From assembly GCA_030040335.1 (NCBI GenBank), contig JASHTX010000102.1, forward strand, positions 1-10,287: a stretch of DNA of 10,287 nucleotides. The letters are read 5' to 3'. The notes below the pieces were generated by a model that saw nothing but the letters and a program-made list of their open reading frames with translations, was not told the DNA's origin and did no database searches. Positions 1 to 5,082 of the stretch are shown piece by piece (within the stretch, counting starts at the first letter, position 1; each line of letters opens with the position of its first letter). The position numbers and the translations under genes were made by a program. This DNA comes from Microcaldota archaeon. GTDB taxonomy: Archaea > Micrarchaeota > Micrarchaeia > Micrarchaeales > CABMGC01.

Positions 1-65
1 GAATTGAGAGGTTCAAGGAGTTTACTAGGCTTTATAATTCTTGAGATAATACTTACGCTGACGAG

Positions 66-233
66 ATGGTTAAAAAAAGGCCAGCACATGTTTCGCATGT
101 GCTAGCAAGGCGACCAGTTTCATACTTCCCCACAGTAGAGGATACGTACGAGAACCTAAGGATATTTGACGCCTCAACTTTAAAAAGTTATCTAAATAGC
201 GGAACGTTCCAAAAAGATGAAATGCATGGCTAG
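66..233 (+). CDS. Possible small protein of 55 residues, unknown function
   Basis: An ATG at 66 opens 55 codons ending in TAG at 231-233. The predicted product begins MVKKRPAHVSHVLARRP, a basic start, and ends in a more acidic, polar half (VEDTYENLRIFDAS followed by LKSYLNSG). I recognise no family. Support: a TATA-like stretch (TTTATAAT, 31-38) lies about 30 nt before the ATG, the same geometry as better genes in this window, and codon choice (AGG, ATA, CTA) resembles the neighbours. Against: no ribosome binding site, short length, and its last 17 bases overlap the DUF92 gene, whose own promoter would lie inside it. It also contains a perfect 8-bp hairpin (83-103). It may be a real leaderless small gene or a chance open frame. 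Confidence 0.35.
   Translation: MVKKRPAHVSHVLARRPVSYFPTVEDTYENLRIFDASTLKSYLNSGTFQKDEMHG
179..188 (+). promoter_or_regulatory. TATA box of the DUF92 gene
   Basis: CTTTAAAAAG is centred about 33 nt before the ATG at 217, so transcription should start near 207-213 and give a very short leader. The core lies in a small inverted repeat (AACTT, four bases, AAGTT; 177-190). Function is inferred from position and base composition only. Confidence 0.5.
201..210. promoter_or_regulatory. Perfect 10-bp palindrome, possible operator
   Basis: GGAACGTTCC reads the same on both strands. It lies between the proposed TATA box (179-188) and the ATG at 217, essentially on the predicted transcription start, where a bound dimeric repressor would block RNA polymerase. 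I saw no second copy in the window, so the operator role is inference. Confidence 0.3.
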
Positions 234-891
234 CTTACTGACGCTTGACTCGAAGGGCCTCCTGCTAGCCTGCGCAATGGGACTGCTGATCCTCTTTTTC
301 GGCGGACAATACGGGATTCTGCTGCTCGCAGACATCCTTGCTTTCCTCATACTCTCTTACATAGTCACAAACCTGGGCAAGGTGAGGAAGAACGGGATAG
401 GCATGTATGAGAGGGCGAGGGGCTGGAAAAATGTGCTTTCGAACGGCCTGTTTCCGGTCTTTATAGCTTTCCTTTATTTTATCAACGCCAAGTTTGCGTT
501 TGTACCAGGGAACCTCCTTCTCCTGGCTTACATAGCCAGCGTTGCTGCAGTCACTGCTGACAAATTCTCGAGTGAGATAGGGGTACTGGATGGTAAGCCG
601 AGAATGTTGCTAACGATGAAAACTGTAGCAGCGGGCACATCTGGCGGGGTAACTGTAATAGGCCTGCTGGCCAGCCTGCTTGGCGCGGTGTTGGTGAGCA
701 CGAGTGTGGTCTTCATACACGGTTCCCTGAGTACACTAATTATTGTGGCTTTCTCGGGATTCTTCGGCGGCATAGTGGATTCGGTGCTGGGTTATTTTGA
801 GGAACAGGGGATTGGCAATAAATACACGTCAAACTTCGCCTGCTCTGTTGCCGGCGCGCTCGTCTGTGCACTTCTCGTATACCTGCTCTGA
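217..891 (+). CDS. DUF92/TMEM19-VTE6 family integral membrane protein
   Basis: A 224-residue, strongly hydrophobic protein with about six membrane segments. Family signatures appear in order: ERARGWKNVLSNG (about 66-78), the TADKFSSEIGVL segment with a following KPR (about 113-128), KTVAAGTSGGVTVIGLLAS (about 134-152) and a C-terminal GGIVDSVLGYFEEQG (about 185-199). These match DUF92 (PF01940), whose plant member VTE6 is a phytyl-phosphate kinase; archaeal members may phosphorylate a polyprenyl phosphate, but that substrate is inference. Length is usual for the compact archaeal forms. The ATG at 217 sits about 33 nt from a TATA box without a clear ribosome binding site, which suits a nearly leaderless mRNA; an in-frame ATG at 226 is an alternative. 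The gene converges on the GNAT gene with a 25-nt gap. Confidence 0.85.
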   Translation: MKCMASLLTLDSKGLLLACAMGLLILFFGGQYGILLLADILAFLILSYIVTNLGKVRKNGIGMYERARGWKNVLSNGLFPVFIAFLYFINAKFAFVPGNLLLLAYIASVAAVTADKFSSEIGVLDGKPRMLLTMKTVAAGTSGGVTVIGLLASLLGAVLVSTSVVFIHGSLSTLIIVAFSGFFGGIVDSVLGYFEEQGIGNKYTSNFACSVAGALVCALLVYLL

Positions 892-916
892 GATATGGCT
901 TGCAAAGCAGAGCCAG

Positions 917-1183
917 TCAGATGGTCCACTCCTGCCATTCAGAGTGCTTTTCAAGGAAATGGGTTACGTATGGGCAGTCTGGCCTGACCTTTAGCTTATT
1001 CTTCTTCACATATTCGTAGGCGGCTATCGCCATCTGTTCGGCAACCCCGTGTCCTCTATCGGCCTCCGGAGTAAAGGTATGATATATGCTGATTGTTGAT
1101 TTGCCGACGTCTTTGTAAAGAAGTTCTGCCTCTCCGTGCTCTGTTTTGATGTAAAATCTACCCTTGCCGTGTTTAATCTCCAT
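917..1183 (-). CDS. Small GCN5-related N-acetyltransferase (PF14542-like)
   Basis: An 88-residue single-domain protein of the short GNAT group (Acetyltransf_CG, PF14542; E. coli YidJ-like). An early beta-sheet half (FYIKTEHGEAELLYKD) is followed by TFTPEADRGHGVAEQMAIAAYEYV at about residues 36-59, where the RGHGVA stretch corresponds to the acetyl-CoA pyrophosphate-binding loop. The C-terminal KVRPDCPYVTHFLEKHSEW (about 65-83) contains the PxCxY..xFL..H pattern typical of this subgroup. The acceptor substrate is unknown. The ATG at 1183 has an AGGGAT element just upstream and a TATA-like box at 1216-1223. It ends 25 nt from the convergent DUF92 gene, and tRNA-Gly lies upstream on the same strand. 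Confidence 0.85.
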   Translation of the reverse strand: MEIKHGKGRFYIKTEHGEAELLYKDVGKSTISIYHTFTPEADRGHGVAEQMAIAAYEYVKKNKLKVRPDCPYVTHFLEKHSEWQEWTI

Positions 1184-1215
1184 ACTATCCCTTCACTAAT
1201 CTGTAAAATAGAGCA

Positions 1216-1223
1216 ATTTTAAA
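1216..1223 (-). promoter_or_regulatory. TATA box of the GNAT gene
   Basis: Read on the minus strand this is TTTAAAAT, about 36 nt before the ATG at 1183. It predicts a transcript starting near 1195 with a leader of roughly 10-12 nt that still includes the AGGGAT ribosome binding site. Assigned by position only. Confidence 0.45.
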
Positions 1224-1287
1224 CAGATTGGTAAGGTTCGTGCGGCGTACATGGCGGCACTTTCCGTAAACCCTTGCATGAAGGAAA

Positions 1288-1373
1288 TGCGAGCGCCGGG
1301 ATTTGAACCCGGGTTGCTGCCTTTTTCCTTGCTAATGGGAAGGCAACGTCCTACCAGCCTAGACTACGCTCGC
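1288..1373 (-). tRNA. tRNA-Gly (anticodon CCC) with a 13-nt anticodon-loop intron
   Basis: A complete cloverleaf folds on the minus strand: acceptor stem GCGAGCG/CGCTCGC, D stem GTC/GAC, anticodon stem TTGCC/GGCAG, a four-base variable region and T arm CCGGG-TTCAAAT-CCCGG. Discriminator is A73 and CCA is not encoded. Between the anticodon stem halves there are 20 bases; removing 13 (1323-1335, TTAGCAAGGAAAA) leaves the loop TTCCCAA with anticodon CCC at 1337-1339. TTCC of the loop can pair with GGAA of the intron, leaving three-base bulges on each side, as expected for an archaeal splicing endonuclease bulge-helix-bulge, though with no inner helix. The mature tRNA is 73 nt. It starts 21 nt after the PAC2 stop and may be read through from it. 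Confidence 0.93.
1323..1335 (-). other. tRNA-Gly intron at position 37/38
   Basis: This 13-base insert lies after A37, the canonical archaeal intron position. Its GGAA pairs with exon TTCC and AAA forms the 3' bulge before the stem. It is close to the minimum possible size, and the exact cut sites are inferred from the mature seven-base loop. Confidence 0.85.
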
Positions 1374-1394
1374 TCCAGAATAAGAGTGTCTGAA

Positions 1395-2171
1395 TTACCT
1401 TATGTAGTTTACGTCATCTCCTGGCTTTCGCTCCTGCGGCGTCATCATCCCATGCGAGGCTTCTTCGAATTCCTTGAGCATACGGTCGGTCTCGCCCTTG
1501 AGCTTCTCTATGCTGGCAAGAGGTATGTTCATCTTCAGCATTTTGCCGATGATTTCGAGAACTGCCTTCGCAGAATTTGCATCCACTTCCAACATGCCAG
1601 TCTCGCCCATTATGCATGCCGCATTTATCCCGTGCCTCTTCGAGAAAGCGACGATCATTCCTGCAGAACCCAGCACCGACATGCCGGGGGCATTGGCTTT
1701 GGAGACTCCCAGTTTCTTTATCTGCTCAAGCGTGGGTTTGTCAGTGGCAACGCCGAAGACTCTCGGGCTCTTAACATACTGCCCTCCGATGCTATACCCT
1801 CCGATCGTGTATAAATGCGTGCCGCCCAGATGCTTGAAGAACTGGACTATCTTCTCATTCACCTCGTACTGCCCCTCCGATGTAAGCGGCTGGGCGTCGC
1901 CGAGCAATATAACCACGTCGCTTCCCCCCTTCTTGCTTTTGTAATAGTAGAACCTGTTGTTCACAAGCCTGAACATCCCGTTCTTCAGCATTATTATCTG
2001 GTATGGAAAATGCGGAGAATAGAGTGTTGCGAATTTCTTTGCCTTGAGCTCGTTCCTGAGATGCTCTGCCACGAGGCTGCCCACGCTGCCTATGCCGGGC
2101 AGACCTACAAGCAGGATCGGGTCTTTTAGCTTGACTTTTTTGTAGTATATCTTCGTATCCTTCATTCCCAC
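1395..2171 (-). CDS. PAC2-family protein (proteasome assembly chaperone-like)
   Basis: A 258-residue member of the PAC2 family (PF09754), related to eukaryotic PAC2 and archaeal PbaB-type proteasome assembly chaperones. Visible family elements are the N-terminal LLVGLPGIGSVGSLVAEHL (about 20-38), the YSPHFPYQ and FRLVNNRFYYY segments (about 51-76), VVILLGDAQPLTSEGQYE (about 86-103), LYTIGGYSIGG (about 120-130) and MGETGMLEVDANSA (about 188-201). The tail after about 215 is a charged helix. A role in proteasome assembly or regulation is inferred from the family. The GTG at 2171 starts 1 nt after the aIF2-alpha stop; an ATG at 2165 is equally possible, and neither has a clear ribosome binding site, suggesting coupled translation. 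In many archaea PAC2 follows aIF2-alpha and Nop10; here Nop10 is absent between them. Confidence 0.88.
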   Translation of the reverse strand: MGMKDTKIYYKKVKLKDPILLVGLPGIGSVGSLVAEHLRNELKAKKFATLYSPHFPYQIIMLKNGMFRLVNNRFYYYKSKKGGSDVVILLGDAQPLTSEGQYEVNEKIVQFFKHLGGTHLYTIGGYSIGGQYVKSPRVFGVATDKPTLEQIKKLGVSKANAPGMSVLGSAGMIVAFSKRHGINAACIMGETGMLEVDANSAKAVLEIIGKMLKMNIPLASIEKLKGETDRMLKEFEEASHGMMTPQERKPGDDVNYIR

Positions 2172-2172
2172 A

Positions 2173-2919
2173 CTATTTTTTCATCACAACAGCCAGCATG
2201 CTGCTGTATTTTTCGAGCGCCTGCTCGGCCTCCTTTATCTTTCCCTCTGCAACAGGGTAGCTTGGGCCTTCTGCAGTCAGCCTGTAGTGCGGAGCCCCTT
2301 CATAGAGTACTTCCACTCCTGCCGCCTGTACCTCCGAGAGTGCCTTCTTGATCGTGTTTATGTCGCCCTTTTTCCCTATCACGTTAAGCTCCAGGGAGTA
2401 GTGCACAGAGAAAACCTTGGGCTTGATGCTCTTTGCTATTATTTCCTTGAAAGCCTTTTTGACATCGGCATCAAGCATTCCTGCAGGATCCTTTCCTTCA
2501 GACACCAGGTCCAGCAGCTCAGAGTATGTAGGCACCACCTGCGCGGCCTTCTTCTTCATCTCCTCGATGCTGTTTTCCTTGTTGGCCGCCTTTACCGACT
2601 GAAGGAAGAATTTTTCTGCACGTTTCTCCAGGTTGTAATCATTTATCTTGTCCTTCTTCTCCTTGGTTGTGACCTTCTTAAGGGAAACGTCAAGCGCGCG
2701 CCTTGAAGGGTCTACGAAAATAACCTTTGCTGCGTCTCTTGCCCCTTCCTTGATGAATTCGTGTATGTTCTTTATCCAGCCAGATGCCACCTCGCCTATT
2801 GGCAGATAGGCGTCGGCTTTGTATTCGACAAGTTCACAGTACGCGCCGTGTGGCATTATCTTGTTTATGTTCACCAGCACGATTTCCCCCTGTGCCGGCA
2901 AATCCTTCTGGATTATCAC
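2173..2919 (-). CDS. Translation initiation factor aIF2 subunit alpha
   Basis: A 248-residue protein matching archaeal aIF2-alpha, part of the trimeric factor that brings Met-tRNAi to the small ribosomal subunit with GTP. Residues about 8-84 form an S1/OB domain: GEIVLVNINKIMPHGAYCEL, then YLPIGEVASGWIKNIHEFIKEG, then VDPSRRALDVSLKKV. A helical middle domain follows (about 85-165), then the C-terminal alpha/beta domain (about 165-248), which contacts the gamma subunit and begins KPKVFSVHYSLELNVIGKKG. Length is close to the usual 260-275. The start is GTG at 2919, with an AGAGGT ribosome binding site inside the last L44e codons. It lies 4 nt after L44e and 1-7 nt before PAC2, so the genes are surely co-transcribed. 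The gene for its ligand, initiator tRNA, lies just upstream. Confidence 0.95.
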   Translation of the reverse strand: MIIQKDLPAQGEIVLVNINKIMPHGAYCELVEYKADAYLPIGEVASGWIKNIHEFIKEGARDAAKVIFVDPSRRALDVSLKKVTTKEKKDKINDYNLEKRAEKFFLQSVKAANKENSIEEMKKKAAQVVPTYSELLDLVSEGKDPAGMLDADVKKAFKEIIAKSIKPKVFSVHYSLELNVIGKKGDINTIKKALSEVQAAGVEVLYEGAPHYRLTAEGPSYPVAEGKIKEAEQALEKYSSMLAVVMKK

Positions 2920-2923
2920 AAGT

Positions 2924-3205
2924 CTACCTCTTTATCTCTATTTTCTTCTTTGTCCTGCCGCCTAGCAGGCGTTCGACCGATTTGTTGCAAACCGTGCATT
3001 TCAGCAGCACTTTCTGGTTTTTGCCAAGCTTCTTCGTTATCAGTCTTACTTCTGCGCTGCCGGTGTAGCCCATGATCACCCTATTGTGCCTTCTCGTCCC
3101 TACACTCAGGCCGCGCGCAGCGCCCTTGCTGTAATTAACCACCTTGTGCAGAGTGTGCTTGTTGCAGTAGGGGCAGTATGCCATTATCTGATTTTCTATT
3201 TTCAT
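2924..3205 (-). CDS. Large-subunit ribosomal protein L44e (eL42)
   Basis: A 93-residue zinc-ribbon ribosomal protein found only in archaea and eukaryotes, located near the ribosomal E site. Two cysteine pairs are visible: CPYC at 11-14 (in AYCPYCNKHTLHKV) and CTVC at 70-73. Between them lies the basic RGLSVGTRRHNRVIMGYTGS segment (about 31-50), corresponding to the conserved QRRxxRKxxGYGG of the family. The length is normal. The ATG at 3205 is 4 nt after the GINS stop; an in-frame ATG at codon 8 (MAYCPYC) is a less likely start. S27e, which normally follows L44e in archaea, is not present before aIF2-alpha. Confidence 0.93.
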   Translation of the reverse strand: MKIENQIMAYCPYCNKHTLHKVVNYSKGAARGLSVGTRRHNRVIMGYTGSAEVRLITKKLGKNQKVLLKCTVCNKSVERLLGGRTKKKIEIKR

Positions 3206-3209
3206 AAAG

Positions 3210-3650
3210 TCACTGGTTTACAGGTTCCGCGATCTTGTTTTTTATCATAAATTCCACGTCTCTGCTGTTTCCTATTTCAATTATTTCGCCCTGTTTGTAC
3301 GGTCCGATCTTTCTGCCCTCAGCTGTAAGAACTTCAGGTATGCTGGACACCACTCTCATTTTAGAGACCCCTGGCTCCGCGCTTTTGTCAAGAACGGCAC
3401 GTATCTCTTCGTACAGCGCCTCTTCCTCTTCCGGTATCACCACAGGCAGTATCTTGCCGTATGCAATGTATGTCAGCAACTTCTGCTTCCTTCTCTCTTT
3501 GAGGTTGAGGAGCATCCGCTTTGCATTTTCCGAATGTTTTTCGCGGTCGTCACCTTTGGAACTTTCGATCTTTTCGACCATGACTTCTGCCTGTGCGTAA
3601 AAATCGTTGGGCAGCGGGAGCAATTCGCCTGTTGCCTTTTCCTGCTGCAA
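3210..3650 (-). CDS. GINS complex subunit, Gins51 type (start uncertain)
   Basis: As drawn (TTG at 3650) this is a 146-residue protein resembling archaeal Gins51, a component of the CMG-like replicative helicase with MCM and Cdc45/RecJ. The N-terminal helical A domain shows KATGELLPLPNDFYAQAEVMVEKIES (drawn residues 5-30) with the typical L.PLPxDFY element. A helical region holds LKERRKQKLLTYIAYG. The small C-terminal B domain is ILTAEG-like: EVLTAEGRKIGPYKQGEIIEI then DVEFMIKNKIAEPV. Family members usually have about 10 more residues before the LP.DFY element, and the frame continues open upstream with a convincing helix (SPEAIFSKLQQE), so the true N-terminus is probably near 3691, but no in-frame standard start is there (see findings). 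The TTG lacks a ribosome binding site. Confidence 0.8.
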   Translation of the reverse strand: MQQEKATGELLPLPNDFYAQAEVMVEKIESSKGDDREKHSENAKRMLLNLKERRKQKLLTYIAYGKILPVVIPEEEEALYEEIRAVLDKSAEPGVSKMRVVSSIPEVLTAEGRKIGPYKQGEIIEIGNSRDVEFMIKNKIAEPVNQ

Positions 3651-3692
3651 TTTGGAGAAGATTGCTTCAGGAGAGACTTCAGTTACCGCATA

Positions 3693-3699
3693 ATCACCT
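3693..3699 (-). promoter_or_regulatory. Strong ribosome binding site before the GINS frame
   Basis: AGGTGAT is complementary to the conserved archaeal 16S rRNA 3' end and is followed after one base by ATG at 3691-3689. That ATG reads ATG-CGG-TAA and stops; the GINS frame is offset by one base. It marks where GINS translation ought to begin. Confidence 0.5.
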
Positions 3700-3831
3700 G
3701 GGTGTAGAATTCCACTAATACTTATACTTCTTTTTTATTAATACTTTCCTTATTAGGTTCAGTATTTCATAATACATATAACTACATAACAAATGCGAAT
3801 ACTGGAACTGAACCGTGTAGCGAGGGGCGGA

Positions 3832-3850
3832 ATCCCAGAGAATGTTCTCT
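3832..3850 (-). other. Initiator tRNA intron 2, T loop position 59/60
   Basis: The T-stem halves GGCGG and CCGCC are separated by 26 bases rather than 7. The segment folds as a textbook 3-4-3 bulge-helix-bulge: central helix UCCA/UGGG, bulges AAA and AUU, and inner hairpin GAGAA/UUCUC. Cutting after the second base of each bulge removes 19 bases and leaves the loop TCCAAAT, the same T loop as the intronless tRNA-Lys of this window. Confidence 0.85.
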
Positions 3851-3872
3851 TTTGGACCGCCGGTCTTCGGGT

Positions 3873-3888
3873 TTCTCATAAAGAGTAT
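3873..3888 (-). other. Initiator tRNA intron 1, position 37/38
   Basis: The sequence ATACTCTTTATGAGAA follows A37 in the anticodon loop. Its ATGA can pair with TCAT containing the anticodon, leaving a three-base AAT bulge on the 5' side and AAA on the 3' side, a bulge-helix-bulge with little or no inner helix. Removal restores the loop CTCATAA. Confidence 0.85.
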
Positions 3889-3951
3889 TATGAGCCCGAC
3901 GGGTACTCCAGGCTACCCTACCTCGCTCTGAAGCTCATTTGGTAGTCTAGA

Positions 3952-3960
3952 ATATATAAA
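3952..3960 (-). promoter_or_regulatory. TATA box of the initiator tRNA gene
   Basis: On the minus strand this reads TTTATATAT, centred about 29 nt before the first base of the tRNA at 3927, the expected distance if transcription starts at or just before the tRNA 5' end. Confidence 0.6.
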
Positions 3961-3966
3961 ACCTTA

Positions 3967-3980
3967 CAAAAACAGAAAAA
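3967..3980 (-). terminator. T-rich terminator after TFE
   Basis: Directly after the TFE stop codon the minus strand has two T runs (TTTTT, CTG, TTTTT). Archaeal RNA polymerase terminates at such tracts without needing a hairpin. It separates TFE from the tRNA promoter at 3952-3960. Confidence 0.5.
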
Positions 3981-4688
3981 TTAGCCGGCAGTTGTCCCTT
4001 CTGGTGTGGTTTCCGTTCCCTGGAGCATCGCCCGCGCCTCCTCCTTATTCAATTGCTTCAGCTGCTTGCCGCAGTCACACTTGAACTGGGTCTCAAAGGC
4101 AGCGTCGAAGGGCATTATGACCTTCTGCTCCTTGTAGCACCTACTGCAGAAGAAGAAGTCGTTGCAGCCGTCCTGGAGCTTGTAGCCGTTCTCGAGCCTG
4201 CTGTTCTCGATTGTCTGGCTAAGTTCTCCAAGCTTCTCCGTGTCCAGATACCATTTAAATGTCAGCCAGCCCTTGTTGTCTTTATTTGTGTCGTACCTTG
4301 CGACTCCGTATGTGTCAAGCACATTCAGAATGCGCCTTACCTCGTTTATCTTCACACTCAAATCGGTTGCAAGCTTCTCATCAGTCTGCGGCTCGTTAAG
4401 GAGCTTGATTATGTTTATCGCCTTCTTGCCCACGTTCCTTGAGATGAAATCAGCAAAAGAGTCATTTGCAAGCAGCCAATCAACTTTCCTCTTCTCATTT
4501 TCTACCTTCAATGCCGCCTCCTCCTCCTTCTGATGCTCTGCCTGCTTCTGCATTTTCAACCTAAGTGCCTTCCTGGCAGCGGCCCTGGCCTCCTTGCTCA
4601 TCACTTTCTTCGCAGCGTGCGCTCCGCTCATGTGCATTGGTTTGCCTGCCTTCCTATGCTTAGGAATAGGCTTCCTGATCTTTGACAT
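3981..4688 (-). CDS. tfe: Transcription initiation factor TFE (TFIIE-alpha homologue)
   Basis: A 235-residue form of archaeal TFE, which helps open promoter DNA with TBP, TFB and RNA polymerase. Residues about 70-150 form the extended winged helix: LLANDSFADFISRNVGKKA, then TDEKLATDLSVKINEVRRIL, then VARYDTNKDNKGWLTFKWYLD. The zinc ribbon has CSRC at 181-184, but the second knuckle is C-D-C-G (204-207), one residue shorter than the usual CPxCG. Residues 1-70 are an extra basic, Ala/Lys-rich, probably helical extension not found in typical TFE proteins of about 170-180 residues. I chose the ATG at 4688 because a TATA box (4718-4731) lies 37 nt upstream; an in-frame GTG at 4718 would overlap that box. 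It is followed by a T-rich terminator and the initiator tRNA gene. Confidence 0.9.
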   Translation of the reverse strand: MSKIRKPIPKHRKAGKPMHMSGAHAAKKVMSKEARAAARKALRLKMQKQAEHQKEEEAALKVENEKRKVDWLLANDSFADFISRNVGKKAINIIKLLNEPQTDEKLATDLSVKINEVRRILNVLDTYGVARYDTNKDNKGWLTFKWYLDTEKLGELSQTIENSRLENGYKLQDGCNDFFFCSRCYKEQKVIMPFDAAFETQFKCDCGKQLKQLNKEEARAMLQGTETTPEGTTAG

Positions 4689-4717
4689 CTTTGCGCGCCT
4701 TACTATATTACACACCA

Positions 4718-4731
4718 CATAAATAAATATC
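4718..4731 (-). promoter_or_regulatory. TATA box of TFE
   Basis: The minus strand reads GATATTTATTTATG, centred about 37 nt before the ATG at 4688, predicting a leader of roughly 10 nt. It begins 10 nt after the stop codon of the upstream 101-residue gene, so TFE is probably its own transcription unit. Confidence 0.5.
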
Positions 4732-4740
4732 TACAGTATC

Positions 4741-5046
4741 TCATGGCCTCTTAAGGCCTGGTTTTACAGTTGAGAGTGAATTATTATTATTTAATACTCC
4801 TGGGCCGGGCCCCAAGACCGTTTTTCTTATTCCATGCCCCAGATCCACTGTCTTTGTGCGCACAAGGCCTCTATCAGAGAGTCGTCTGAAAACATCAGTC
4901 AATGTCTCTGGTGAGAAGCCAGTCAAGCTTCTAATCGCATCAGTGCTAACCACCCAGGTCTGCCCATCAGATGTTTTAACTCTAGGAAGTTCACTAACTA
5001 ACGTATACACTGTACGCGTAGCGTACGGCATCTCGGAAGTAGTCAT
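4741..5046 (-). CDS. Hypothetical protein, possible small winged-helix protein
   Basis: A 101-residue protein I cannot assign to a named family. The middle (about 33-70), STDAIRSLTGFSPETLTDVF followed by RRLSDRGLVRTKT, has the shape of a helix-turn-helix with a following LxxRGLVR helix end and a beta wing, so DNA binding is a reasonable guess. The tail is low-complexity (LGPGPGVLNNNNS) and ends basic (KPGLKRP). The ATG at 5046 lies about 33 nt from a TATA-like box (5075-5082), giving a short leader without a clear ribosome binding site. It lies 52 nt upstream of TFE on the same strand. Confidence 0.6.
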   Translation of the reverse strand: MTTSEMPYATRTVYTLVSELPRVKTSDGQTWVVSTDAIRSLTGFSPETLTDVFRRLSDRGLVRTKTVDLGHGIRKTVLGPGPGVLNNNNSLSTVKPGLKRP

Positions 5047-5074
5047 GTCGTCACTACCCTTATGAAACTCCTCA

Positions 5075-5082
5075 TATTTAAA
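5075..5082 (-). promoter_or_regulatory. TATA box of the 101-residue gene
   Basis: The minus strand reads TTTAAATA, about 33 nt before the ATG at 5046. The rest of the 191-nt region to 5237 holds the opposite promoter at 5207-5214 and an imperfect inverted repeat near 5160-5197 (GGAACT, CTGG, CCAG, AGTTTCC) of unknown meaning. Confidence 0.45.

Larger units (their letters stand above)
3818..3927 (-). tRNA. Initiator tRNA-Met (CAT) with two introns
   Basis: On the minus strand the exons give acceptor AGCGAGG/CCTCGCT with the A1-U72 pair of archaeal initiators, D stem GGGT/ACCC with loop AGCCTGGAGT, and anticodon stem TCGGG/CCCGA with the three G-C pairs that mark initiators. The anticodon CAT is at 3890-3892. 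Variable region is AGACC and T stem GGCGG/CCGCC; discriminator is A73 and CCA is not encoded. A 16-nt intron interrupts the anticodon loop (3873-3888) and a 19-nt intron interrupts the T loop (3832-3850). Removing both from 110 nt leaves 75 nt. The mature T loop is TCCAAAT, with C at position 55. A TATA box lies 29 nt upstream. The gene is the next transcription unit before the GINS/L44e/aIF2-alpha cluster. Confidence 0.93.

Noticed and set aside
3..44. C-terminal tail of an upstream gene (IERFKEFTRLYNS then TGA)
   Set aside because: It looks protein-like, but frame 1 is open to 105 and also looks plausible (LLGFIILEIILTLTRWLKK). Without sequence to the left neither can be supported.
1251..1814. 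Long plus-strand open frame across tRNA-Gly and the PAC2 gene
   Set aside because: It runs antisense through a clear tRNA and a conserved protein, and its translation is Cys/Arg/His-rich without family signals. It is a shadow frame.
3762..3775. Inverted repeat GTATT-N4-AATAC upstream of GINS
   Set aside because: Five-base AT-rich arms in an AT-rich leader are expected by chance; not enough to call an operator.
4689..4718. GTG start of TFE ten codons upstream
   Set aside because: It overlaps the edge of the proposed TATA box, so it would not be in the mRNA; the ATG at 4688 starts the basic extension.
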